Part shown: positions 41,831-54,159 of the stretch, piece after piece
How the letters are laid out: each line of letters opens with the position of its first letter
Numbering within the stretch: position 1 is the first letter of the stretch
Source of the DNA: Pseudophaeomoniella oleicola
Taxonomy: Eukaryota; Ascomycota; Eurotiomycetes; Phaeomoniellales; Phaeomoniellaceae
Assembly: GCA_003868215.1 (NCBI GenBank)
Contig: QWDQ01000016.1
Coordinates: 372,001-436,000 of the forward strand
Length of the DNA stretch: 64,000 nucleotides
Direction of reading: 5' to 3'
Position numbers and translations under genes: made by a program
Notes under the pieces: generated by a model
Databases searched by the model: none
Told to the model about the DNA's origin: nothing
Seen by the model: only the letters and a program-made list of their open reading frames with translations

Positions 41831-44802
41831 ATGGGATTCCTTCCAACGCCGTCATCGCCGCCGCCGCCAGGAAACCTCCAGCATGGTACACGGCGACGTA
41901 GACATGCTCTCCGACCATCGACCATCTTTGTCGTCACAATTCTTGTGATCTTCTACCTGCAATTTTCATATCTACCTCGTCGGTATTTCGATGCCGACAT
42001 ACCGGCCAGTGTTGTCGAGCTTCTGCAATCACACCTGGATGTTCTAGATGCAGGATTGGAAAAGTGCCAGGAAGCCCACACGCCACCTGTTGAGTATCGC
42101 TTCCCGGTGTCTTCCGTAAGAACAAATCCGAGATGGAATCCGGTGAATGGTCAAAATACGACGGTCATCTTGCGAAATGCGACGCTGTTTGACGGGGAGA
42201 CTTTCGTCGACGGACCCATGGATATCATCTTTGAGAGAGGTAGTATTGTATCGGTGGAACTGACCACAGAGGAACCCAGTCTCGTTGTGTCCCATGGAAA
42301 GGCACTGGTTGTCGACCTCAAGGGGCAATATGTTAGTCCAGGTCTCGTAGATATGCATTCACATCATCTTGTTGGTACTTGGCCAAGTTTGTCAGTGACA
42401 TCTGAGGAAAACGAGATCAACGATGAGACAGGCCCGTTGACGCCGATGGTCCGTGCTCTAGACAGCATGCATCTTGATGATGTGGCAACGAGGTTGATTG
42501 CATCGGCAGGTGTCACGTCCTCTCTGATATTACCCGGTTCAGCGAACATTATCGGTGGCGAGGCATACCCAGTGAAAAATATCTTGAAACCGGGAAAGAA
42601 CGGGGAAGAAGTCGTTGGCGAGATGTTACTAGAATACGGACTTCAGGATATCGACAGACGGAGGTATATCAAGATGGCTTGCGGAGAGAATCCGAGCGGT
42701 CTATACAAGCACACGCGCATGGGGAATGCTTGGAAGTTTCGAGAACAGCTGGCCAAGGGCCAAGACCTGTTGAAAAAGCAAGACGCTTGGTGCTTGTCCG
42801 CTGCAGCTGCTCGGGACAGCAATGATATGGATGCCATCTCGGCGTTAGTACAGCTGTCTGCCGATGCTAAGGTAGGCTTCCCGGAAGATCTGAAACTAGA
42901 GTCTACCGTTGCGGTGTTGCGCGGTCAGATCAATGTCAACATCCATTGCTACGAACCCGAAGATTTCGAAGGCATGCTTCGTCATAGCGAAGAGTTTGGA
43001 TTTCCTATCAATGCGTTTCACCACGCCTTGGACGCGTGGAAAGTACCGGAGATGATCAAGTCCAGCGGGCATAATATTACTATTGCCACATTCCAGGACT
43101 TCTCGCTTTACAAAAAGGAAAGCTATCAAGCAAATTTATATGCTGGAAAGATCCTTGCCGAACACGGCGTACCTGTGGCTTACAAGTCCGACCATTCCGT
43201 AGCAGAGACATCAGCTCAATACTTACTCTTTCAAGCTTCGGGTGCTCATGCATTTGGTCTGGCAGAGCACCTGGCTCTTCAGGCAGTCACTAGTGTACCG
43301 GCAACATCGTTGCAGCAAGGTCACCGCATCGGATACGTTCGGCCTGGTTACGATGCCGATATTGTTGTCTGGGACTCACATCCCCTCAGCGTTGGAGCAA
43401 CACCGAAGCAGGTATACATCGACGGCAACCCGACTTTGGACACGGCTAAAGTGGACGAGAGTTTGCGTACCAAGGCCAGTCGTCCTCCGTCTGCTTCAGT
43501 CCCAAGAGTCCGTCCCGAGTTGGCTGAAGAAGAGCGTCACAGCACTTGTGAAAATGTAGAGATGACGAGCCAGCGCATAATCGTCACCGGAATATCCAAG
43601 TCATTCGTCCAGAAGATAGAGGCGCCATCAGCCACTGGCCCTGCATTAGACAATAAGCTCACGTTGATCTTAGATGCTGGTAGAGTCGCGTGTTTCTCCA
43701 GTGATTGTGCTTTTGATAGTGCACGCGACACAACCATCAAGCTTGAAGATGGTCATGTCTTACCTGGTCTTACTGCTTTCAGCAGTAGCCTGGGACTGGC
43801 TGAGATTGAGACCGAGGATAGTACCACTGACGGCGCCATTGATAACAGTCTCGATCCTTTGAACCCGGACAACGTGGTTTATGCGAAGTACGGTATTCAT
43901 CTAGAAGGTAGGGCTTTCAGACGTGCTCAAATCGGTGGGGTGACCCGGGCTGTCACCGCACCCCTTAACGGCGATGGTGGGTTCCTCAGGGGTGTCAGCG
44001 TCGGAATCAAGACAAGTGGCAACAGGACCATCCTGGATGGAGGGATCTTCCAAGAAGACGTCGCCCTCCATTTCAATCTCGGTCAAGACGCGAGATCTAC
44101 CCGCTCTACTCCCACGATCTCTTCAGCCGTTGCAAAACTCCGCAAAATTCTGTCAGAAAACAAGGGCAAAGATACCATATATGGCAAAGCAGCTGACGGC
44201 AAGATTCCGGTGGTTGTCCATGTCACAAACCGCTATGACATATCGCAATTGATCAAGGTGAAGAAGGACCTAGGTTCAGTTAACATTGTGCTTCTGGGTG
44301 GCCACGATGCGCCTGCGGTTGCGGAAGAGCTGGCCAGTGCTGAAATTCCATTGATCTACTTAGGTTTCTTAAGCGGTCCAGACACGTGGGAGAAAAAGGC
44401 AATGTTACCCGGACCTCCTCTCAGTAGGTCTCCCGTGGACATCTTCAGCGAAGCCAATTTGACATTCAGTCTGGCATCCAACTCTGAGGGTATATCTTCT
44501 CCAATCCCATTGTAAATCTTCTGCCAGAGTGTTGACTGATTCACGTCTCAGGTGCTCCGATAGCCGATTCAAAGATCCACAACCTCGGGCTTCTCGCATC
44601 ATGGGCTGCGAAGTATGCAGGTCTTACAGAGATGCAAGCGGTGAATCTCGTGTCACGCAATGTTGAGAAAACCCTGGGGCTGGATGAAAACACAGACTTT
44701 GTCATATACGAGGGTAACCCACTGGAGTTTGGGGCAAGCGTTGTCTTGACGGTGGATGGAGATGACAACCGGATAGTTAATTGCTGGCCTCAGGCGATGT
44801 GA
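41831..44802 (+). CDS. Membrane-anchored protein with tandem amidohydrolase domains, the second degenerate
   Basis: Exons 41831-44489 and 44552-44802 join to 969 residues. A basic Arg-rich cytosolic start is followed by one membrane helix (about residues 30-50, STIFVVTILVIFYLQF), so a type II signal anchor is likely. The first half is an imidazolonepropionase-like amidohydrolase: entry strand ATLFDGETF, metal motif His176-Ser-His178-His179 (DMHSHH), later NIHCYEP, NAFHHALDAW and the final Asp site KSDHS. From about residue 575 a second copy begins (RIIVTGISKSF), but where LPG-D-HSH should stand it reads LPGLTAFSSSLGLAEI and the late Asp is replaced in ASNSEG. The second half therefore looks catalytically dead. 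Amidohydrolases hydrolyse amide or peptide-like bonds; the substrate is unknown. Similar two-copy proteins may exist in bacteria as adjacent genes. Confidence 0.88.
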
Positions 44803-46159
44803 CCTGTTGTTGACATTGTTTTGCAGCTATACAGACAACTAAAATATACACAATTATGCTCTGATGAGGCTTACCCTCGTGGAGGATCATCCCGAAGACG
44901 ACTTGGACGAGGCCGTTGGCTGCCAATTATTAGCTACTGTATAGATAGAGGCAGTCAAGTCTCCTCTTCTTTTCCCACGAACTTTTTCATCCATTGACCA
45001 TCTACACATCTTCCTTGGATGGGCCCAAATAATCTCTCATTGTCGCCGCTCTCGTGACTACGTAGCGTTATGCTCGTCTCCACCGCGGACCACAATTCTC
45101 CAGAGAAGATGGAGTACAAATAGCAGTTCGTGAAACCCTATCATCACGTCCACTTCATACCACCAAACAGACAGCTATCTACCTACCGACTTACCTAGAT
45201 ATCAATCCTATTCCGGGAAACCCCTGTGTACAACCGACCCGTCCGTGCAAGGGGACGTCCTCCCATACAAAGGGAACCACACCCGGATGCTACATGCTGA
45301 GATGAAAGGCGGATAAAGGACCTCAACACGGAAGGAGATAATGACCCGACAAGCAGGACACGTTGATCCCTGCTGTTCTCAGAATCGGCTTGTACGTAGT
45401 ACTTTGCACCAATTCACTTGGTCAATATTCCAACGCCAGCGCCGTATCCTAAACCTACCTCAAACTTATATGCTTTCCCGCATTAGGCATTATCCGGAGG
45501 CAAGTTCGGGGAAGCCCGCGGCTCCAGAGATACTGCTGATCCACCGGATGTCACCCAAGTCGATGTTTTCCTCTGGCCCATAGAACTTCTCCCAATCCAA
45601 ATTCATAGGGACCGTTTGTGTCCTCTCGTGAGATGACACCCGCAATCCCCAGATACTGCTTTCCCCAAAGATCTTTCGCCTTACAATAGCGCCTGGAGAC
45701 ATCTATACCGAGATACATGGGGTAAGCAAAAGGCTTTCGTTCTCCCCGGAGCCACTATAAGCAACCCGTGGAGAATAACCCCAGGCTTTCACACCATGCC
45801 TGGTGCTTTCTTGAAGCTCCACACCTTGAGAATGCAACTAAAGAAAGTGAGGGACGTTGAGACCCGGGCTCGTGCTTTCGGCATATTGAGATGACCAATC
45901 CCACCTCGCTCTGGCCGGTCCCAAGGAGGCACTTTTCCTCTATTCGGCGAATACGTATGCCGCCAGAGGTAGATCATCGTCAGGTATGACATTGGTTTTC
46001 TTGGTTAGAGTCTCTTTTGTCTGAATGGTTCTGCTCTTGGTGTGCATTGATGGCCTTCAAATACTCCCTGAACTTCCCAGTTGTCTTCTCGTTATTGTCT
46101 TTTGCGGCCAACCCTCCGTCCCTGCAGCCATAAGACTTTTGCGATTTCGCGCGCCCATC
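44803..46159. other. Intergenic region upstream of the sugar transporter
   Basis: Contains GACTACGTAGCG at about 45056-45067 and TTGTACGTAGTAC at about 45390-45402, plus TACCTACCGACTTACCTAG near 45181-45199. A 70-codon minus frame at 45490-45702 looks weakly protein-like but has no partner exon. Confidence 0.5.
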
Positions 46160-47897
46160 ATGGCGAAGTTGCCCAAGATCTACAACACCTACTTCGTAGC
46201 ATTCATTGCTACGGTAGGTGGTATGCTTTTCGGTTTCGACATTTCCTCCATGTCCGCCATTATTGGCACAGACCAGTACCTTGCCTACTTCAACAACCCT
46301 GCTGGGGTCCGCCAGGGTGCCATCAGTTCTGCCCTTGCTGCAGGATCCGTTGTAGGCAGTATCGCCGCGGGTCCCATCTCCGACAAAATAGGTCGCCGCG
46401 ACTCCATCATGTTCGCTTGCCTGTGGTGGCTTGCGGGTACTGCTGTGCAAACCTCTGTCCAGGACTTTGGAATGTTGATGGGCGGACGTATTCTCAATGG
46501 TATCTGCGTGGGCATCACCTCATCTCAAGTACCCGTCTACCTCGCCGAAATCGCCAGAAAGGAGGCCCGAGGGCGTCTCATCGTGATCCAACAGCTTGCC
46601 ATTGAATGGGGTATTTTCATCATGTATTTTGTTGGCTACGGTTGCAGTTTCATCAGCGGCCCTGTAAGTGTTTGATATCTGTGTGTCTGTGGATGTGCTC
46701 TAATCTCATCTAGGCTTCCTTCAGAACCGCTTGGGGAATCCAATTTGTCCCTTGCGTCTTCCTCATGATCGGGCTTCCATTCCTGCCTCGTTCGCCCCGA
46801 TGGCTGGCTAAGGTCGATCGGTCCGAAGAAGCCATCCAAATTCTAGCCAAGATCCAGGCCCATGGCGATATCAATGACCCGCTCGTGGTTGCCGAATGGG
46901 AAGAAATCACTATGACCTTGCAAGCTGAGCGAACTGCGCCTCCAGGTTGGCGCAAGTTTGTCTACAATGGGATGTGGAAACGGACATTGGCTGGTTTCAC
47001 GGTTCAAATGTGGCAGCAGAACAGTGGTGCCAACGTCATGACATACGTACGTTCCACCGAGTATCTCTCTCTTTTGCAACCTTTGCTGACTCTGTCATAG
47101 TACGTCGTCTACATTTTCCTGATGGCTGGTTTGACTGGTAACGTCAACCTTGTCTCATCTGGTATCCAGTATGCTTTGTTCATTATTTTCACCACATTTA
47201 TTTTCTTCTACATCGACAAGACCGGCCGTCGCCCGTTGCTCATCTATGGCGCTATCCTTATGGGCACCTGTCATTTCGTCGTGGGTGGTATCTTGTCTGC
47301 CGGTGAAAGTGTACCCGACGGTGTTGATGGCAATAAGAACGTTCTGATTAGAGTCAGTGGTGGCAAGGTATGTACACATTGTTCAGCATGTCAAGGATAC
47401 TCCACTCACCGTTGACGCAGGCACATGCCGTCATTGCTTTCTCGTACCTGCTCATCATTATCTACGCCTTGACACTTGCTCCCGTTGCATGGGTCTACGC
47501 GGCGGAGGTGTGGAGTTTGGAAACCCGGGCCGTTGGTATGAGTATTTCTGCCATCGGGAATTGGCTCTTCAACTTTGCCCTCGGTCTTTACATTCCTCCC
47601 GGTTTTCAAAACATCAAATGGGGCATGTTCATCGTGTTTGGTGCCATGTGTTTTCTCGGTGCTGCTCAGTTCTACTTTACTTACCCAGAGACCTGCGGTA
47701 AAACTCTTGAGGAAATTGAAGAGTTGTTTGCTCCTGGTGGTCCGAAGCCATGGCAAACCAAACCAGGCAACTCCAAGTTGGATGCTATGATCGTGGAAGC
47801 TCGCGAAAAGCATTACACTGTTGATGATGTGTTTACGCATAAGATGGATCACCAACATGCCGAGATCACGGGAGAGAAGGGCGATGTCCCCGTCTAG
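46160..47897 (+). CDS. MFS sugar transporter (SP family)
   Basis: Exons 46160-46663, 46714-47046, 47101-47367 and 47421-47897 join to 526 residues. Twelve membrane helices are expected. Sugar-porter signatures are visible: GGMLFGFDISSMSAIIG in helix 1, GPISDKIGRRDSI after helix 2, R-x-x-x-G at loop 4-5 (EARGRLIVIQQLAIEWG), FYIDKTGRRPLL after helix 8 and the post-helix-12 motif PETCGKTLEEIEELF. The protein resembles fungal monosaccharide or quinate/polyol carriers of the plasma membrane; the substrate cannot be named. An in-frame extension upstream of ATG 46160 has no family-like sequence, so this start is preferred. The promoter carries two TACGTA-type palindromes. Confidence 0.93.
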
Positions 47898-49474
47898 ACG
47901 AGGAGAGGCTTGGTGGGATGCGCAGCTGACGGTTCGAGGGCTTCTAGTGCTAAGTGCCGCCACCACCGGCAAAGCGATCGTTACAGTGGATGTGTATTGC
48001 TGAATAATGCCGTGAAGTAGCTCATGCACAAGGTATATAGCTGCATCAATCGATACCATGATATTTTTGTACTACATGGTTTGTGTTGATTCATATCATT
48101 GCAGTCTTCTGTGCGATATGCATTACGTCAGTCCACGTGCAACAGTAGCAGGCAGCAGGCAGCAGGAGATCTATCGACTCGTAACACCCACGACCGCAGG
48201 ATTTAGAAGAGGCAACCTTTTCGGCGCATCATACCAAACCTCACGGGATATTATATGCATCCTCAATTGTATCATAGTGCAGCCCTTTGGCTGGTCTTTA
48301 GTGGTTGTTCAATCTCGTTATCACATTCGTAGTCGCTAGCCGTCAGATCACTTGGATCAAGCCTCCCCTTCCAAGACGACGAGGTTACACATTTACTCCG
48401 TGCGACCGTGGTCACGGTTATGACTCACTGGGTACAACTGATAACACAAGCATGTGAAATTCGGAATGCAAACTTCGAAGGATTCGAAATGAGAGACCGA
48501 AAAAGTCTATGAAAGATGTGCTTGGCCGTCGAGAGAAACGTTGATGAAACGTGCTTAAGGGACCTATGGTGATCATGCAGGGTATGCCTCAGCGAGCCCA
48601 CCCAACCAACCATTATCTCTCGACCTGTACCCTGTACAGGGAGATGATTACCGGCATAAACGTGTGTGGCAGGACTCAGCGACGCGCTTGCGGTCTAGTA
48701 TCGAGCTGCCAGGACCACCTATTGTTGTCGTTTGTTTCGAAAACACTATCGGCAAAGCGATCGAAATGATCTTTCTTTCACATGACACAGCTGCATCGGA
48801 AGGAAAGAGAAGAGTTATCGCCAGCGGTCATCATAAATTGCCGCCCCAAAAGGATGCATCTTACCACCTCTATGACCGATCTCACATTCCATTCGCTACC
48901 GTCCTTATCAATGCCGGCTGCATGGATCAATAACGTCTTTCTTTGGCTACTTGCGGGCACGAGGGTCGGCACCATCCTAGGCCGCTTTGCCAAAGTCAAC
49001 CCAATCGCAATGTGTCTCACATGTCATGGGAACAAGTATAGTACCCGACTCTCTCTGCTTCTCTGTGCTCGAGACTAGAATAAGTCGAGGACCGAAGCCT
49101 AGTTCTTGATGTTCCTCCTTACAGAAGCTGTGTCCACGTCAGTTGTGTAACCTCCTCAGCCGTTGTTATTCACTGAGTCCTGCCTGGATGTTTTTGCTTC
49201 TCTCTGCCGAAGACAAGGCTCCCAGTAATGACCTATAATGAGCACTGCCGCCGCTGCACTGTACCGTTTCTACCCTCGGGTTGCAATTTACCGGCGGCTC
49301 TCAAATCCCTCACCATAATCGTGCTGCCGCTACACCGACCTCGTAATATTGCAGCTTCTAAGCAATTGATGTGAACCAACAGTGATGGTGTAACACCGGC
49401 TTGCAATTCGATCACCACTGTCGTTTGCTTCAACATCAACCCCATCTATACAAATATCTTGCTATATTTTAACC
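47898..49474. other. Intergenic region, no gene recognised
   Basis: About 1.6 kb. Contains GCAGGCAGCAGGCAGCAGG at about 48147-48166. Frames in 48551-49078 overlap each other and have no domain. Confidence 0.45.
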
Positions 49475-50317
49475 ATGGCCTGCCCAATATCGATACGGCG
49501 AGATAACCTTCGTTCTCCTGTCATCCACAATTTCTCACAGGGAGATCAACTACTCTCGCATGAGATTGCCCACCTTCCTGAATTCTACCGACATTCTAAA
49601 GCGGATCTGTCGGGGATCTGGGAGGCTCCTCGACTGCAGTCTGTACCCACCGATTTGCGTCTCAGAAGATCTCAGTTGAGTCCACTCGACTTGAGCTTTC
49701 TTCGTCCAAGACCTGTTCCGGCGCCCCCAAAGATGGCCGGCATGTGGGAGCCAGTCTCTGATGGTACTTCTGTTCCACTTGCAATTGTCGTCGATGACGA
49801 TGTGTCTCGAGCATTCGACACTGTCTATGACGAAATCTCAGAGCAGTATATGGGAGATTTTGAGCCTGGTTGTCCCTCCAATCTTGGACTCCTTCTGATC
49901 CTGGCAAAGCGAGCTTTCAATGATTCCAGGTTCGAGCACCACAAGGAGAGGATGGCGATCATGGTCGAAGAATTGTCAGCTTTCGCAGACGCATTCCTTG
50001 CATCTCAGGAGGTGCTTGACCCTTCTACGGTTTCAAACGAGGCCTACGAAGACAACGAAATGACGGCTGGAGATGAGCTCCTCATGCTTAGCCTAGCAGT
50101 ACGTCTGGGCAAGAAGGTCGCTATCATACCACAGCAAGAGCAAAGGCCCGTCTTCGTGACCTTTCTCTCTTTTCCCCGACAAATATCAGGTGAATACGTC
50201 AGGCTCTGGTTCGGTTTTGACCACGAAGTTCTTTCGCGCAAAGTTCGTTGGCAGCACCTTGCAGAACTCGTCTCGAAGGATGTTTGGGACTTGAGCTTCT
50301 CTCACTTTCCTCAATGA
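49475..50317 (+). CDS. Orphan hypothetical protein, 280 aa
   Basis: Single exon from ATG 49475 to stop 50317. No domain is recognised. The N-terminal half has two related short motifs, SGIWEAP (46-52) and AGMWEPV (about 87-93), each following a Pro/Arg-rich stretch. The middle is acidic and helical (VVDDDVSRAFDTVYDEISEQY) and the C-terminus is hydrophobic-basic (VRLWFGFDHEVLSRKVRWQH). No signal peptide or membrane helix is seen. Codon use and length support a real gene, but it may be restricted to a narrow lineage. Confidence 0.65.
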   Translation: MACPISIRRDNLRSPVIHNFSQGDQLLSHEIAHLPEFYRHSKADLSGIWEAPRLQSVPTDLRLRRSQLSPLDLSFLRPRPVPAPPKMAGMWEPVSDGTSVPLAIVVDDDVSRAFDTVYDEISEQYMGDFEPGCPSNLGLLLILAKRAFNDSRFEHHKERMAIMVEELSAFADAFLASQEVLDPSTVSNEAYEDNEMTAGDELLMLSLAVRLGKKVAIIPQQEQRPVFVTFLSFPRQISGEYVRLWFGFDHEVLSRKVRWQHLAELVSKDVWDLSFSHFPQ

Positions 50318-53049
50318 CACCAAAGGGGACAGAACGACCTGACGATATCACAATGTACAAATTACGACTTCTGGAACGGGTTTCGGTGTATCCCCATATA
50401 GAGTCAACGAGACCACGTGGATTGATTGAGGAAGCTGATGAGCTGAGGTACAAGCTTTTGATACCCCTTTGCTTCACATCATGTATTATGTTAACGATAT
50501 GTTCTGTCTCTTTGCGCGCTTTGCAGGTCATTGCGCCATTCAATGAAAGTCATGATCCCTGGTCGAATTCAAAGATCCATACCATGATCCTCTTGTTGAG
50601 TGCCTGCTGCGTTGAAAGATTGACCCAAATGAGGATTGTATGTTAACTGCAATCTCGTGGGTTCAACTCGATGAACGGACTTGTCTATCATGAAGGCCTT
50701 GCATGCGACCGCAAGCCAATGTGCGGCGCTGAGGTGATCCCAGAAGCACCTGGCCTCTTAGACGACTACAGTGTCTCTTCTCTTTTTCGCGGATTCTGAT
50801 CTTCGTCATTACGAGCGCCGATCAGCACTCTGACTCAGAGTCCCTGACAGAAGCTTCCGACATCCTGCTGCCTTGCTGATCGCTCCAACAGGCCCTACAC
50901 AGCCGTTCGCCATTGGGTATCAAAAAATCTATCCGCTTCCCAAAACTCACATGGATGAGCAGAGCAGAGCAGAGCAATATGCAAGGATACCTTCGTTGCA
51001 CTACAACCCGTTTCTGGACCATCATCACAATTACTTCCCAGCCGTCTCGCCGTTTTCGATCAGGTCCAACAACAGCAACAACAACTAACATCGGGCCCTC
51101 GTTTCTGAAGACCCTGTCACCCCCCTGCAAGGAACCTAATCCGGACCAAAAACCCCTGCATATTCCTTGCACTGGAGAGGACGGACGATAAGCCACCGGT
51201 ACCAGCACAAAGCAATCGGTCCGCAGTCCTTGATCATTTACATTATTAATCCCTCATTTTTCTCTTCCTCCAATACCTGGATGGGAATATGGAAGCAAGC
51301 TTTTTGGTGTTCCAACGCTCGATGTCACATTACCGGCACAATATGCGGCCGACTCAATATTTCAAAGCTAAGTATCATCCCCTTGTCTAACGTTGGCTAT
51401 AACAAGCATCATATATTTCCCTAAAAATAAGGTACTCTATTTGTTTTCTTGTTTCCTTCACATATTCCAGAATGTCCCTTTCACCCGCAACACTGATCTT
51501 CCTCTCCACAGCTCGAGTCTATCCGATCATTCTTCGTGTTACATCATCGCCTCAAACCATAGCACGCAAACCACACGCGAAGCAGATCTATCTCGGCAAC
51601 CGCGCGTACCATGAGAAACGATAGCCATACATACGGCTACTACTGACTATCTACCTATGTACCTGCCTACCTCCGGTACCTTGTTCTTTCCCCCTCGGGC
51701 ATTTGCGGGGAAATGCCTACAGTAGCTTCCAGAATACCGTGAATCCATCCGGCCGGACCCCAATCACGAACCAATCGTTTCACAGCATGTCAGCGACTTT
51801 TTTTCATTCAATTCACCCAGAATCTTGTCTGAGTTAACTTGACAGTCTACGCAGGTAATAGGTATCTAACTTGGTCCCAATCTGATCAGACTGTGTCCAC
51901 ACCGTCTCAATCATCGTCGAAGAAATACTCCAGGTCCAGACGAGATGCAACGGTCCTGTTCATACCATGATACAACAGACACCTATCCTAAGTACCTCAA
52001 CTCTCAACCCCATCTTTTGGGTTCCATCTCATCTCTTCCTCCCTCCTCCAAGACTGGACTGCACATTCATGTAAGTAAGTACCTCAAAGTCCATACCTAA
52101 CACCGCCGCCGCTGTATCGATCTTGCGCCTTTTACATTTAATCACTTTCTCCTCGACCATCTTACGACGAATGATCTGCCACCCATGAAATCGTGCCTGG
52201 GTCAGTTACTCTACTTACTTACTTATCCTTAATGAATGAATGGGGTGGGGGCTCAATTAATTAATGGCTAACTGCCAAACGCGCCACAAACGTCGACATG
52301 ACAGACACACACAGAATATACATTGCTCAGTAGGTTCCTTAATCGATTGAACTTGTCTCTCTCTCTCTCTCTGTCTGTCTGGACAATTACGAAATATATC
52401 CTTAATTAGGTAACTACCTAGGTACCTATCTATGTAACTCAAGACCAAAACCACTTACATGCTCTGCTCAACCAATTGTATAATATATGCTTGCTTGGTT
52501 TTGGGTACCTACCTAACGGACGAACTAGGAAAAAAAAATAATTTTTGGGGCACTTCGAATCTGGAATCTAGATAATAAGGTAAGGTAAGGTAGGTAACTT
52601 AGGTTCGTGTAATGATGATGATGAAGAGTAAAAGAGTAAGAGAGTAGTAAGTACCAAACTATGAGAGTTGATTAGGAAAGAAAGAAGATGAATAAAAGTA
52701 CGATATGGTTATTATAATTATAATGATGGTTGACCAGCATTGGAAAAAGGAGTTTTCAAAAGCAGGGAGAGAGGAATGAAGACGGGAGAACTCGGTTCAA
52801 GGCAGTTCAGTCTTTGGCAACGATACAAGGAATAGAATAGTTTTTTCTTCTTTTAGGATTGCTTTCTTGTTTCTCATGCCTTACCTGATCTATGTGCCTA
52901 GAGTAGCTAAGGTAGGTAGGTAGACAGGTGATCGAAAATCGAGAAAATACCGTTCAGTTCGGAATAATCAGACCCGATAAGGGCCATCTTTATTATCGTG
53001 AATTTATCTGATATGTGAATATCAAAACAAGACCTCAATGTTTTGCGAC
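50318..53049. other. Gene-poor 2.7-kb stretch with simple and TACCT repeats
   Basis: No convincing coding region. It contains AGAGC repeats at 50959-50976, TACCT-type runs near 51637-51680, 52395-52436 and 52578-52602 (AAGGTAAGGTAAGGTAGGTA), a (TC)n run at 52355-52381 and AT-rich sequence at 52530-52760. It may include long untranslated regions of its neighbours or a non-coding RNA, which cannot be judged here. Confidence 0.5.
52355..52381. repeat. (TC)n / (TCTG)n microsatellite
   Basis: TC dinucleotide run passing into TCTG units within the gene-poor stretch. Confidence 0.85.
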
Positions 53050-54159
53050 CTAATGTTTGGCCGTGACCTTATCTCCCGTGAGTTTCTCAACCGCTTCCTT
53101 TGCACTGTGGTTTGACTGTTAGCACATTGAAAACAAGGAAATAGGCATCGGAGGAACTCACATATCACCCAAAGCAACCATGCAGACGGTTTGCCAACAA
53201 CTCAACCCAATTCTAGGAGCAACGCCTCTGTATAATCCCTTAACTCCATTTTCCTGCATGATATATTTCAATGTCTTTCCAACAGTCAAATTCTTGGGTC
53301 TCTTGGGATCGTCTGTCTTGCTTTGCATTTCCACCCGGATAACTTCGATAGGTTGATTCCATGCAGACAGACCACCACCAAGAGCGGAAGCAAGAATCTT
53401 TTCGGCGCCACTCAATTTCTGTCCCTCTTCTTTGCCAGTGGCCCTTCGAATAGCTTGTTCTGCGAGACGGGAAAGACCGAATCGAGATCCCCAATTGGTA
53501 ACTTGACGAATAGCGACAGCATTGACACCACGGTTGATACCACGAATACCTTCCTTTCGATAAATATCTCGGAACGTTTCGAAGGTCGAAGGAGGCTTAA
53601 CGCCAGTGGCCGCCAGTTTATGTTTGGTGATCTCAACTGTCTTCATACAAGTGCAAAATCCCATGGTCGCATAGGCTTGTGCGGCCCCTCCAACCATACC
53701 ACCGACAATACCACCACCAAATTGAGAGGCACCGAAAGAACGAGCATAGTATTCGGCTTCGGAGGCGACGAAGAGGAGGACAGCGCCTTTGGTCGAGGCT
53801 TCAATCCAAGCCCAAGGAAGCAAGCCTTGGTAAACTATTGTACGCAGACATTAGAACCGATCGTAGATGGATGGGGAAATGGCAGATGCGCATCGCAAGT
53901 CGAAGTGACCGAATCGATCATTATGAAGGCCGAAAGAGAGAGACTTACAGCCAAGGACACCACCACGACCCCAAATTCTACGCATGGCACCCGGGAACGA
54001 GTCCGATCTGTTCGCAGCCATTGTGGTCTTGACGACTTCCAATGGTTGACCCAAGGACGTCACTTCGAACATGTTCAGCCCTGCACCTAAGAGCAAGTTA
54101 CTGAACTTGATAGGCTTCTTCTCCAGCTTGGGAGGAGCTGCGACAGAAGTTGCGGACAT
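53050..54159 (-). CDS. YHM2: Mitochondrial citrate/2-oxoglutarate carrier Yhm2
   Basis: Minus-strand exons 54159-53949, 53834-53162 and 53104-53050 join to 312 residues. The N-terminal segment [20 protein letters not shown] followed by [14 protein letters not shown] is characteristic of Yhm2 rather than of other mitochondrial carriers; the rest forms three carrier repeats ([37 protein letters not shown]). In yeast Yhm2 exchanges citrate for oxoglutarate across the inner membrane, feeding cytosolic NADPH, and was first found bound to mitochondrial DNA. The third exon encodes only [18 protein letters not shown]. Frames at each junction confirm the introns (114 and 57 nt). It is followed upstream, on the same strand, by mitochondrial citrate synthase, which makes its substrate. 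Confidence 0.95.

Noticed and set aside
45490-45702. Minus-strand frame with a protein-like segment (NLDWEKFYGPEENIDLG)
   Set aside because: A second frame over the same bases is equally open, no partner exon or family is recognised.
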